NCBI GenBank assembly: GCA_016873095.1
Contig: VGYC01000029.1
Coordinates: forward strand, 1-48,978
Length of the DNA: 48,978 nt
Reading direction: 5' to 3'
DNA from: Planctomycetota bacterium
GTDB taxonomy: Bacteria; Planctomycetota; Planctomycetia; Gemmatales; Gemmataceae
In this document: positions 35,379 to 43,571 of the stretch, in pieces
How positions within the stretch are numbered: position 1 is the first letter of the stretch
Layout: every line of letters begins with the position of its first letter
Notes under the pieces: generated by a model
What the model was told of the DNA's origin: nothing
The model's input: the letters and a program-made list of their open reading frames with translations, nothing else
The model's database searches: none
Made by a program: the position numbers and the translations under genes

Positions 35379-37820
35379 TCACTCGCCGTCCTTCAGCATC
35401 TTCGCATACACCGCCCGGGCCGCCTCGAACTGTCCCTGCACGTGCCGGCGCAGCTCCTCGGTCGGGATGCGGTTGCGCTCGCGCTGCATCACGGCCAGCC
35501 GGTCCAGCCAGTTGAGCATGAACAGGGCATCCGCACGCGAGCGCGCCGGCTTGCCGGCGACCTCGACATAGATCGGGTTGCTGTGGGCATAGAGGGCGGG
35601 CAGCGGACTATCCGGATGGCCTGGGCCGGTGGCGCGGACGGCCAGCCAGCCGCTCCTGTCGATGAGCAGCTGGCGCTCGATGGTCGCGGACTTCTGGTCC
35701 GGCTCGACGCCGACGACGGCCTTGCCGTTATAGAGCACCTCCAGCTTCGCCAGCGGAAACGCAGCGATTGCTTTCGCGCGGACGGTAATCTTCCGCGGCT
35801 CGGCGGCCTTGATCGTGTCGCCGATCTGACTCTTGTCGATGGTGAACTCGAGCATCGGACCGTTCGTGACGAACGACCTGCCCTCGCGCAGCCCATCGAT
35901 CCAGCGCTCGTAGGCGAGCGGGCCGTCGATCTTGACGTAGCAGCGGTCGCCGCCGGGAAGCTGGCTCACGATCTTGTTGAGAAAACAATCGGTCCCCGCC
36001 GTCGCCGGCAGGCGGAAGCCAAGGTTGAGGAATCGATGCCAGACCGGGACGGTTCCCGCGTAACTGTTATTGATGTCGAGCGAATCGATCTTGCCCAGGG
36101 CGATGTCCACCGGCATCGCCTTGCCGGCATACGGATTGGACAGCGGATCCTCGGCCGTCTGCACGCCGTGCGTGTAGTTGACGTGCCCTTTTTGCCAATG
36201 GGTCCGGTCGGCGATGTCGGAATTGGTGGGAATGTCCCACGGGTTGGTCGTGTCCTTGAAGCCGGTCATGATCGGTTCGACGACCTGCTTCAGATTGACG
36301 AGCGTCATGTGCCCCCACAGCGTGCTGCGAAACTCCTGGTTCCAGTAGAGGATCGTCTCCTTCGTTGACAGCGGATCGGGCCGGCCGCGGAAGAAGGCGC
36401 GGTCGAAGATACCGTCGGTGTCGGAGTTGGCAACCATGAAGTTGCAGACATTGAGATCCTCGCCGGCGCACTGCTGGAACATGGTCGCCGGCGTGTTGTA
36501 CCACTGCCCGTAGCCGTAGTTGGCGTGGATGTGGTTCTCGCCGGAAAACCAGCCGGCCTTGGCCTGGTGCGTCCAGCGTTCCATCTCGACCTTCAGTTCG
36601 TGCGTCTTGCCGGCGGCGACGTCGATCTCCTGGGCGGCGACGCTGTACTCCGGCCCGCGAAAGGCCCGCACATGATACGTGCCAGCCGGCACCTCCATCT
36701 CGACGGCGCCATCGCAATAGAAGTGCGCGTAGTTGCGAAGGATGCGATAAAGCGACCCCGGCGGCGCGTAGTACTTCCCCTTGTCCTGCTTGAGCGAGAC
36801 ACGGGCAATGACCGGCTTGCCGCCGTCGTGCGTCGTCAGTTTCAACCTTCCGGTCGGCCGTTTGAAGTCCATCCTGGCGATGGCCACGGTCCGCTCGCCG
36901 CCGTCCTTGAGATCGCGCAGCATCAGCGACGTGGCGCCGGCGTGGTTGTCGGTGTACAGCAGCCAGCGGCCATCGCGCGACAGCGATGGCCGATCCTCGT
37001 CCGCCTGCCCGAACGTCAGTTTCGTCATGCCGCGCAGCGGATCGCTGAGCGGCAGCCGCCAGAGGTCGTAATGCACGCCGCTCAGGTCAGAGACGATATA
37101 GAGCGACTGGCCATCGGCGGCCCAGGAGAGGTCGTGGATGCGCGACGGGAAGCGGACGATCTTCTCCGCCTTGCCGCCGGCGGAAGAGATCTTCCACACA
37201 TCCACGTGCGGCCCGTTGTTGCCGCCTTGCTGGCCGGAGATGTCCATCGTCTCCGTGTAGGCGATCCACTTGCCGTCATGCGAGATTCCCCAGCGGCTCC
37301 AGGCGGGTGGCGTCAGCAGCGACTGCACGGCGCCGCTCGTGACGTCGTACCAGGCCAGGCCGTGATCCTTGCCATCGACGCGGAAAACGCCGAGGATGCG
37401 GTTGCCGTCCGGATGGAACTCGAGCTTGTGAAACAAGATGGTGCCGCGAACCAGCACCGGCTTCGGCAGCGCGATGGGCTTACCGTCGGCGTGGATCAGC
37501 CGCAGGTCGCCACCGTACAGGTTCGGCGAATTGAAGTAGGCGATGCGCTTGCCGTCCGGCGACCACACGGGTTCGACATCGAAGCCCGCGCCGTCGGTGA
37601 GCCGCGTCATGGTCCCGCCGGCCCGCTGCATGGTCCAGATCGAGCCAAGGTAGGAGAAGGCGATGCTGTTGCCGTCCGGTGAGATGCGCGGATGGATGGG
37701 GCCGAAAGCGGCGGGGAATCTGCCGGGCATCGCCTTGGCGTCGTCATTGCCGCGCTGTGAGCCGATAACGGCCAGGACAACCAACACCAGTGACGCCGCG
37801 GCCAGGGCTAGTCGTTTCAT
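35379..37820 (-). CDS. TolB-like propeller fused to CehA/McbA-type metallohydrolase
   Basis: An 813-residue exported protein. A signal peptide (MKRLALAAASLVLVVLAV) is followed by a TolB/WD40-like propeller (about 35-320) with repeats such as PRISPDGNSIAF, PVWSPDGKRIAYF and PSLSRDGRWLLY. The second half has a PHP-like/CehA-McbA signature, GWFSGENHIHANYG (HxH near residues 428-430), and further metal-site-type His/Asp residues. CehA/McbA enzymes hydrolyse esters, carbamates or nucleoside-type bonds; the substrate here is unknown. The ATG at 37820 has AAGGA eight bases upstream; the frame extended upstream runs into a REP-like repeat. It diverges from the UGA-containing gene at 38050. Confidence 0.87.
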   Translation of the reverse strand: MKRLALAAASLVLVVLAVIGSQRGNDDAKAMPGRFPAAFGPIHPRISPDGNSIAFSYLGSIWTMQRAGGTMTRLTDGAGFDVEPVWSPDGKRIAYFNSPNLYGGDLRLIHADGKPIALPKPVLVRGTILFHKLEFHPDGNRILGVFRVDGKDHGLAWYDVTSGAVQSLLTPPAWSRWGISHDGKWIAYTETMDISGQQGGNNGPHVDVWKISSAGGKAEKIVRFPSRIHDLSWAADGQSLYIVSDLSGVHYDLWRLPLSDPLRGMTKLTFGQADEDRPSLSRDGRWLLYTDNHAGATSLMLRDLKDGGERTVAIARMDFKRPTGRLKLTTHDGGKPVIARVSLKQDKGKYYAPPGSLYRILRNYAHFYCDGAVEMEVPAGTYHVRAFRGPEYSVAAQEIDVAAGKTHELKVEMERWTHQAKAGWFSGENHIHANYGYGQWYNTPATMFQQCAGEDLNVCNFMVANSDTDGIFDRAFFRGRPDPLSTKETILYWNQEFRSTLWGHMTLVNLKQVVEPIMTGFKDTTNPWDIPTNSDIADRTHWQKGHVNYTHGVQTAEDPLSNPYAGKAMPVDIALGKIDSLDINNSYAGTVPVWHRFLNLGFRLPATAGTDCFLNKIVSQLPGGDRCYVKIDGPLAYERWIDGLREGRSFVTNGPMLEFTIDKSQIGDTIKAAEPRKITVRAKAIAAFPLAKLEVLYNGKAVVGVEPDQKSATIERQLLIDRSGWLAVRATGPGHPDSPLPALYAHSNPIYVEVAGKPARSRADALFMLNWLDRLAVMQRERNRIPTEELRRHVQGQFEAARAVYAKMLKDGE

Positions 37821-37864
37821 GGGATTCGTCCTTCGTGGGTAACCGACCACGCCGGCGTCGGCAC

Positions 37865-37953
37865 GTAGCCGCAAGCTGCCAGCTTGCCGGCTTGGCGATT
37901 GCAAGAGCCGCGACGACTTGCCAAAGCCGACAAGCTGGCAGACTTGTCGCTAC
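37865..37953. repeat. Paired REP-like palindromes (REPIN 2) in a divergent promoter region
   Basis: Left unit 37865-37891: GTAG head, core AAGCTGCCAGCTT. Right unit 37926-37953: inverted, core AAGCTGGCAG with one extra base in the stem, ending CGCTAC. The total is 89 bp, against 87 bp for the copy at 18135. Sequence and spacing agree closely with that copy. It lies between the divergent genes starting at 37820 and 38050. Confidence 0.88.
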
Positions 37954-38049
37954 GACGTCGCGACACTTCCCAAAGAGCGAGTGTCAGTGTATGCTGCCCG
38001 TAACCGCGTGAAAGCGCCCGCCGGCTCGAATTTCGGGAGGAAGGTCCAC

Positions 38050-39483
38050 ATGCGAATGAGCAAACTCAAGGCGGCGGCTGTGGCCGCAATCTTGATGAGC
38101 GCGGCAGGCGGCCGCCTTCTGGCCCAGCAAGCCGCCTCCAAGTTCGACTTGACGCCCACGAGCTTCGAAAAGCTACACGCCCTCATCCGCCCGCATGACA
38201 ATGAATGGCGGCACCTGCGCGTCCACTGGCTCACGGACGTGATCGCTGCTCGCAAGAAAGCCGCGGCCGAGGACAAGCCGATCATCATCCTCTACACCGG
38301 CGGCGCCGGCTACAACGAGCCGCTGGGCATTTGCTGAAGCGCTGCGTCCCACCACCTGGCAGGTGGTTCCGCCACGCTGACCGACGAGGCCATCAAGCTG
38401 CTCAACGATAAGGTCGCCTGCTTCGCCCCCGGCTGGTTCATCAACAGCGACGACAAGGTGTACCAGGATGCGTGGAAGCGCTTCTACATCGCCAAGCCGA
38501 AGCCCACGGAAGGCAACGGCTGGCTGCGCGGCACGCAACTCGTGATGATGACCTCCACCGGCCGGTTGCTTGCGGGATCCGTCAAGTACGGCGACCGCAA
38601 CGGACTCGGCCCCGCCCTCAGAGAAGTTCTGCAGGAATACGCGAAACTTCCCGAGGCGGAGCGCCGCGCCAGCTCCGTCGCCGGCAAGGAAAAGCCAGTG
38701 CCCGCGCCGCCGCCCGGCGGACTGGTTCTGACCATCTACGACCGCCCGCTGGGGCGCGTCGCAACCAAAAGCGCGCCGGAAGTGTCAGCGACCGGAGAAT
38801 ATCGCCTGCCCGCCGGCCGCGATTTCGACGGCTTCCGCACGCACGCCCCGCACGGACAGCGCGGCTCGCTCTGGCTGACCGAGCAGGAATGCCGGTCGCT
38901 CGTTCCGCAGGAACTCCGGGTGGGCGCCAGCAGCAAGGTTCCCGCCAAGCTGGTCAAGCGCCTTTGCCTGCTCGGCATGTGGCCGCAGACCCTCTGGGTC
39001 GTGGAGCAGGCCTGGCAACCGGATTCGCTGCGCGATGGCGCGTTGCAACTGACCGTCGAAAAGGTCGGCGAGCGGACGGTGCGCCTACGCGTCAACGGCA
39101 ACGTGCTCCTGTCCGGCAAGGGCCCGCTCAAGCTCTATCCGACCGGCAAGGTGTTGAAGACGGTCGAGAACCGTTACGATGCCCGCCTGGAAGGAGTTCT
39201 GGAGTACGACCGGGCCTCCAGGCGCATCACGCGCTGGGACATGGCGTCGCTGGGTGACTACACCGGCTGCTGGTTCGCCGGCAACGACGGCTGGAAGGAG
39301 GCCACGTCCGGCTCGCCGTTGCCGCTCGGCTTCGCCTTCGAGATCGATCACACGGCGTATCAGGTTCCGGCGGAGCGCCGTCGGCCGCGTTCCTTTGTCC
39401 ATGCCTACATCTTCCGGGAGCGGGAACCGTTCTACTGGGATCCGGAACTCTGGCATGAGGACTGGAAGAAGCGGCAACGCTGA
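38050..39483 (+). CDS. Secreted thioredoxin-like protein with in-frame UGA (candidate selenoprotein)
   Basis: Read through one UGA, the frame gives 477 residues. Residues 1-26 form a signal peptide (KAAAVAAILMSAAGGRLLAQ). A thioredoxin-like half follows, with VIAARKKAAAEDKPIIILYTGG and the active-site region YNEPLGIC-U, where U96 is the UGA codon at 38335-38337. After it the same frame continues without interruption: ATLTDEAIKLLNDKVACFAPGW, then a C-terminal domain of unknown type. The ATG at 38050 has AAGG five bases upstream. I recall related planctomycete proteins with PLGCTU at this place, which would put U96 on the known Sec position; this is memory, not a search. Alternatives are a pseudogene or two separate genes; the downstream part has no good start of its own (GTG at 38458, no Shine-Dalgarno). 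Confidence 0.7.
38335..38367 (+). promoter_or_regulatory. In-frame UGA with candidate bacterial SECIS hairpin
   Basis: UGA 38335-38337, then 13 nt, then ACCACCT (38351-38357), loop GGC (38358-38360) and AGGTGGT (38361-38367). A 3-bp lower stem (38344-38346 with 38370-38372) is possible. The apical loop begins 20 nt after the UGA and starts with GG, as expected for bacterial SECIS elements (loop roughly 16-37 nt from the UGA with a G at its start). The same GGC loop occurs in local REP-like palindromes, so this could instead be a repeat. Confidence 0.5.
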
Positions 39484-39548
39484 GCCGGCGCGCGCTGTGG
39501 CGATCATGGCAACGGCGGAATGCAGATCCCGCGATCAGAAATTCTTTT

Positions 39549-39577
39549 TTGACAATGTCGTGAGTAGATGCTAGGCT
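39549..39577 (+). promoter_or_regulatory. Predicted promoter of the RTX-like protein gene
   Basis: A perfect -35 box TTGACA (39549-39554), a 17-nt spacer, then an extended -10 element TGCTAGGCT with TAGGCT at 39572-39577. The start point would be near 39584, giving a leader of about 124 nt before the ATG at 39708. Confidence 0.45.
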
Positions 39578-39707
39578 TTTCCAATCGGCACCCCGTCTGA
39601 GTGCGTCCATCACTCAAGCCGATCATTGCTTGCACTGAATTCCCGTCCGGATTGCAATAACCCCGTCCACGACTCGTATTCGGTTCCCTCATTGAAGGAG
39701 CATCAAC

Positions 39708-42614
39708 ATGTTGTGGTCACGGTCCGCGCGCGGGCGTCGCTGGACATGCAAGCGTCGCTCGAGCCAGGCGATCTTGGGCGTCGAATGGTTGGAAACGCGG
39801 GCGCTGCCCACGTCGAGCGGCTGGGCACTGGCGCTGACGGGGGGATTATCGGCGACCGACGCTGCGCGGATCGCGCTTGTTGCGGGTCTGGCGAGCTTCG
39901 ATCAGACGTTCACCGGCACTGGCCGCAGTGATGAGTTTCGCGCCGGCTCGGGCAGACAGCTGGTGATCGGCCTGGGTGGCAACGATCATATCCGGTCGCT
40001 GGCCGACGGCGGCGAGCCTGACCCCGCGCAGACGGGAGGCGCTGGCCGCATCAATGTGCGGATTCCGGCTGGCGCTGCCGACGACGTGTTCTTCGGCGGC
40101 GCGGGGGCGGATATCTTCGAATTCATGCCCCTGCTCAACGGTCGCACCGAGGTTGTCGATCAGTACCGTAGCCACAGCAGCGGCAAGGTCAACTGGCACG
40201 AAGTCGCCGGCGAAAATGACAATGTCCACGATCACTGGGTCGAGGGATTCGGCAACGACATTATCGTCGACTACAGCAAGGCCGAGGGTGACCAGATCAA
40301 GATCACGGGACACACGGTGGCGCTGGCCGGGATCGATTACGGTGTGGATGCCGGCGGCGCCTTTTCGCTGATCACCATTCGCAGCGACCAGGGGGCCGGG
40401 GGCGGCGCCCACAACGGCGATATCCTCGGCACCATCAAGGTTTACGGCGACCGAGTGACGGCGGAAGATGTCTGCCTCGACGCCGGCCCGCACAACGGCA
40501 TCGAACGGCTGGCAGAGGCGGATCGTTTGGCCGCAAACAACGGTGGCGGTGGCCGGGAAGTCGTCTCAGCCAGCAACGGCGACACGTTTGGCGGCGCCGG
40601 ACGGGTCGTGGACCTTGTAACGCTTGGACGCGGCAGCCAGACGATTGATACCGGCGCCGGCAATGATCGGATCGTAGTCCTGGGCGATGGCGGCGAACCC
40701 GCGCCCGCGCAGCAAGGCGGCAAGGGGCGCGTCAACGCCGCCGTCGATTCCAGCCTGTCCACTGACGTGGTCCGCGGCGGACTCGGCAAGGACCAGTTCG
40801 TCTTCCGGCTCATGTTGAATGCCAGGAAAGAAATCCTGGCAAGACACACGCGCGCCGACGGAACCATCAACTGGCGACGTGTTGCCGGTGAGAACAAGAA
40901 TGTCCACGATCACTGGGTCGAAGGCTTGGGCAACGATGTGATCCTGGACTTCAACAAGGGTGACGGCGACCAGATTCGCATTGAAGGCCACACGGTCTGC
41001 ATTGCCAGCATTTCCTACGGCGTCGATGCCGGTGGCGCCTTCTCGTTGATCAGCTTGAAAAGCAACCAGGGCGCGGCCGGCGCACACAACAAGGACTTTC
41101 TGGGCACGATCAAGGTTTACGGCGACAAGGTGACCAGGGCCGACGTGACCGTCACGGCCGAGGTGTATCACGGCATCGATCAACTCATGTTGGTTGACGC
41201 ACTTGACAACAGCGCCGGCCGGGCTGCCGGAATGCATGGAGCGCCCAGCAGCGCGTTCCAGGAATACGTGCCGGATCGCACCATCGTGCAGACCTTCCTC
41301 GGCTCCGAGCGCGGTGACAAGATTCGCGCCGGCTCCGGCAGGCAGTTCGTGGATGGCGCAGGCGGCAATGACCACTTTCTCTCGTTTGCGGACAACGGCG
41401 AACCCGACCCGGCGCAGACGGGAGGCAGCGGACGTGCCACCAGGGCCGTGCCCGCCGGCGCTGCCGACGACGTCTTCCGTGGCGGCGCGGGGGCAGACAC
41501 GTTCGAGTTTCTCCCTCTCCTGAACGCGCGACCCGAAGTTCTTGACCAGTATCGCAGTCACAACAGCGGCTGCATCGACTGGCATAGCGTCGCCGGCGAG
41601 AACGACAACGTTCACGATCACTGGGTCGAAGGCTTCGGCAACGACACGATCCTTGACTACAGCAGGGCGGAAGGCGACCGCATCAAGGTGACCGGTCACA
41701 CGGTGAGGCTGGCGAGCATCACCTATGGCAGCGATGCGCGCGGGACCTTCTCGCTGATCACCATCCGCAGCGATCAGGGGGCCGGAGGCGGGGCGCACAA
41801 CGGCGACATCCTGGGCACGATCAAGGTTTACGGGGACAAGGTGACGGTCAAGGACGTGGCCATCAATGCCGCGCCGCACAACGGCATGGAACTGTTGCGC
41901 GAGGCCGACCGACTCGCCGAGCACAACGGCGGCGGGACGCGCGTCGTCACACTCACGTCTGCCGGCGCCACATATGTCGGCGGCGCGCGCGTCACGGACC
42001 TGGTCACGCTCGGCCGCGGCAATCAGAGCGTCGATACCGGCGCCGGTAATGATCGCATCGTCATCATGGGCGACGGCGGCGAACCCGACCCTGCTCAGAC
42101 CGGCGGCAGCGGCCGCATCACTTCCCCCGTCGATCCATCCCTCTCCACCGACGTGGTCCGCGGCGGACTCGGCAAGGACCAGTTCGTCTTCAAACTCTTT
42201 CTCAACGCCCGGCCGGAAATCATCGCCAAGCACACACGCGCCGACGGCAGCGTGGACTGGCACGGCGTGGCCGGCGAGAACAACAATGTCCACGACCACT
42301 GGGTCGAGTCGCTTGGCAACGACGTGATCCTGGACTTCGACAAGGGTGACGGTGACCAGATCCGCATCGAGGGCCATACCGTTTCAATCGCCGCCATCGA
42401 ATATGGCAGCGACGACGGTGGCACGTTCTCACTCATCATCCTGCGCAGCGACCAGGGCGCCGGTGGCGGCGCCCACAACGGCGACCTTCTCGGCACGATC
42501 AAGGTCTACGGCGACCAGGTAACCGAAGGCGATATCTGCGTCGATGCGGGAGTGCATCATGGTATCGACCAGCTGAATGCCCTGGTTGCCGCCAGCGCGC
42601 ACGACGCGAAATGA
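39708..42614 (+). CDS. Surface protein with RTX-like repeats and planctomycete LEPR-like N-terminal motif
   Basis: A 968-residue protein. The N-terminus has a basic segment and VEWLETRALPTS, close to the LE-x-R motif found at the start of many large exported planctomycete proteins. The rest is four units of about 230 residues arranged A-B-A'-B'. Each has RTX/haemolysin-like calcium motifs (GGAGADIFEF, GGLGKDQFVF, GAGNDRIV), then VAGENDNVHDHWVEGFGND, GDQIKITGHTV and GTIKVYGDKVT. It is probably calcium-stabilised beta-roll structure on the cell surface or secreted. AAGGAG lies seven bases upstream of the ATG, and the predicted promoter lies at 39549. There is no enzyme motif. Function unknown. 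Confidence 0.88.
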   Translation: MLWSRSARGRRWTCKRRSSQAILGVEWLETRALPTSSGWALALTGGLSATDAARIALVAGLASFDQTFTGTGRSDEFRAGSGRQLVIGLGGNDHIRSLADGGEPDPAQTGGAGRINVRIPAGAADDVFFGGAGADIFEFMPLLNGRTEVVDQYRSHSSGKVNWHEVAGENDNVHDHWVEGFGNDIIVDYSKAEGDQIKITGHTVALAGIDYGVDAGGAFSLITIRSDQGAGGGAHNGDILGTIKVYGDRVTAEDVCLDAGPHNGIERLAEADRLAANNGGGGREVVSASNGDTFGGAGRVVDLVTLGRGSQTIDTGAGNDRIVVLGDGGEPAPAQQGGKGRVNAAVDSSLSTDVVRGGLGKDQFVFRLMLNARKEILARHTRADGTINWRRVAGENKNVHDHWVEGLGNDVILDFNKGDGDQIRIEGHTVCIASISYGVDAGGAFSLISLKSNQGAAGAHNKDFLGTIKVYGDKVTRADVTVTAEVYHGIDQLMLVDALDNSAGRAAGMHGAPSSAFQEYVPDRTIVQTFLGSERGDKIRAGSGRQFVDGAGGNDHFLSFADNGEPDPAQTGGSGRATRAVPAGAADDVFRGGAGADTFEFLPLLNARPEVLDQYRSHNSGCIDWHSVAGENDNVHDHWVEGFGNDTILDYSRAEGDRIKVTGHTVRLASITYGSDARGTFSLITIRSDQGAGGGAHNGDILGTIKVYGDKVTVKDVAINAAPHNGMELLREADRLAEHNGGGTRVVTLTSAGATYVGGARVTDLVTLGRGNQSVDTGAGNDRIVIMGDGGEPDPAQTGGSGRITSPVDPSLSTDVVRGGLGKDQFVFKLFLNARPEIIAKHTRADGSVDWHGVAGENNNVHDHWVESLGNDVILDFDKGDGDQIRIEGHTVSIAAIEYGSDDGGTFSLIILRSDQGAGGGAHNGDLLGTIKVYGDQVTEGDICVDAGVHHGIDQLNALVAASAHDAK
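39903..42600 (+). repeat. Intragenic duplication of a 1386-bp two-unit block
   Basis: Matching landmarks in the first and second halves of the gene are exactly 1386 nt apart: CAGAC at 39903 and 41289, the NVHDHW codons at 40221 and 41607 and again at 40899 and 42285. Near the end of unit B the offset becomes 1389, so one codon was gained or lost. Units A and B within a block are more distant from each other than A from A' or B from B'. Confidence 0.85.
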
Positions 42615-42673
42615 CATGCGTCACGCGACCGGCCGGCTTGGGGCCTGGACGCGATGCGTGGGGATGTTGCCGG

Positions 42674-43351
42674 TCACGGGCAGCGCTTCCGCTGCACCGC
42701 CTTCTCGATGTACGGGACGGCGTCCGGTGTCTTGCAACATGTCTCGCCATGGTCAACCTCGACCTTGCCGATGCGCCTGGCTGCAGCAAGCGCCTGCTTG
42801 CGGAGCGCCGGCTTGTAGATGCCGATGGAGATCAGGGCGCCGTTCATCGCATATCGCGCCCAGTTCGGCGAACGGTGGATCTCCTTCTCGATCGTCAGCA
42901 GCACGTTTTCGGCGTCCGCGTCGCTGATGGAATCCGGGTTCTCCTTCAGTCGGACGCTGAACATGCCGTAGCCCATCTCGCGGTGGGATTCGTCGGGCGC
43001 TTTCATCCAGGCGCGCATCGTCGCGCCGTTAAGCGGACTGCGGGCCAGCAGCAGGGACAGATAGCAGCCGACGAAGCGGACAGGACCGTCTGCGATCCAG
43101 CCGTCCGCATCGGCCCGCGTCAGCTTCGTCGGGTCGGCGACCTGGAGTGCCAGGATGCGCGCCTCGGCGTTCCCGGTCTTCCAAAGCGCTCCGGCAAGCA
43201 CGTGATCGACCTTGATCATCTTCTGAAGCTTGGCGATCTCCGAGGTCAACACGCCGAAAACATTGTCTCCGGAACCGTGCCGCTTGTAGACCGCGGCCGT
43301 CTGCGGTTTGCCAAGCTTCTTGAGCGTCACCAAGATCTCTCGGGCGTTCAT
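42674..43351 (-). CDS. DNA alkylation repair protein (AlkD-like HEAT-repeat family)
   Basis: A 225-residue, all-helical protein. The sequence AAVYKRHGSGDNVFGVLTSEIAKLQKMI, then DHVLAGALWKTGNAEARILALQVADP, is the signature of the AlkD-like/DNA alkylation repair family (PF08713), built of HEAT-like repeats. The Trp and Asp residues of ALWKTGNAEAR and DADGW are in the positions usually used in DNA contact. GAGAGGAAG lies just before the ATG. It diverges from the helicase gene across a 220-nt region containing an inverted repeat. It may excise alkylated bases, but many family members have no tested activity. Confidence 0.85.
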   Translation of the reverse strand: MNAREILVTLKKLGKPQTAAVYKRHGSGDNVFGVLTSEIAKLQKMIKVDHVLAGALWKTGNAEARILALQVADPTKLTRADADGWIADGPVRFVGCYLSLLLARSPLNGATMRAWMKAPDESHREMGYGMFSVRLKENPDSISDADAENVLLTIEKEIHRSPNWARYAMNGALISIGIYKPALRKQALAAARRIGKVEVDHGETCCKTPDAVPYIEKAVQRKRCP

Positions 43352-43366
43352 TGCTTCCTCTCCAAA

Positions 43367-43561
43367 GTAGGCATCACGCTCCGCGTGATGCGGCCGCTTG
43401 CGCTGGCGTTAGGCGCCGCGCCAATGACTTACCGAAGTCGCCTCGCGGCTCCCCTCTCCCCCGGTACTCCGGGGGAGAGGGGGTTCGGAATCGGCAAGTT
43501 ATTTCGGCGCGGATCCTTACAACACTTGCATCTTATGCATCACGCGGAGCGTGATGCCTAC
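43367..43561. repeat. 195-bp element with 25-bp perfect inverted ends (REPIN-like, second family)
   Basis: Left end 43367-43391 and right end 43537-43561 are exact reverse complements, starting GTAGGCATCACGC, with an inner palindrome ATCACGCTCCGCGTGAT. The middle holds a further perfect 14-bp hairpin (CCCCTCTCCCCCGG at 43451, TACT loop, complement at 43469-43482). No coding capacity. It ends 10 nt before the helicase ATG. It has the GTAG head of the other REP-like elements but a different stem. Confidence 0.9.
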
Positions 43562-43571
43562 AATACTCCCC

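Noticed and set aside
38458-39483. A separate gene starting at the GTG at 38458
   Set aside because: There is no ribosome binding site, and its sequence is continuous in the same frame with the upstream thioredoxin-like part through one UGA; the intervening codons read as sensible protein.
39903-42600. Assembly artefact as the cause of the 1386-bp duplication
   Set aside because: The two blocks differ at many positions throughout, including a codon indel, so they are an old duplication and not a collapsed or doubled read region.
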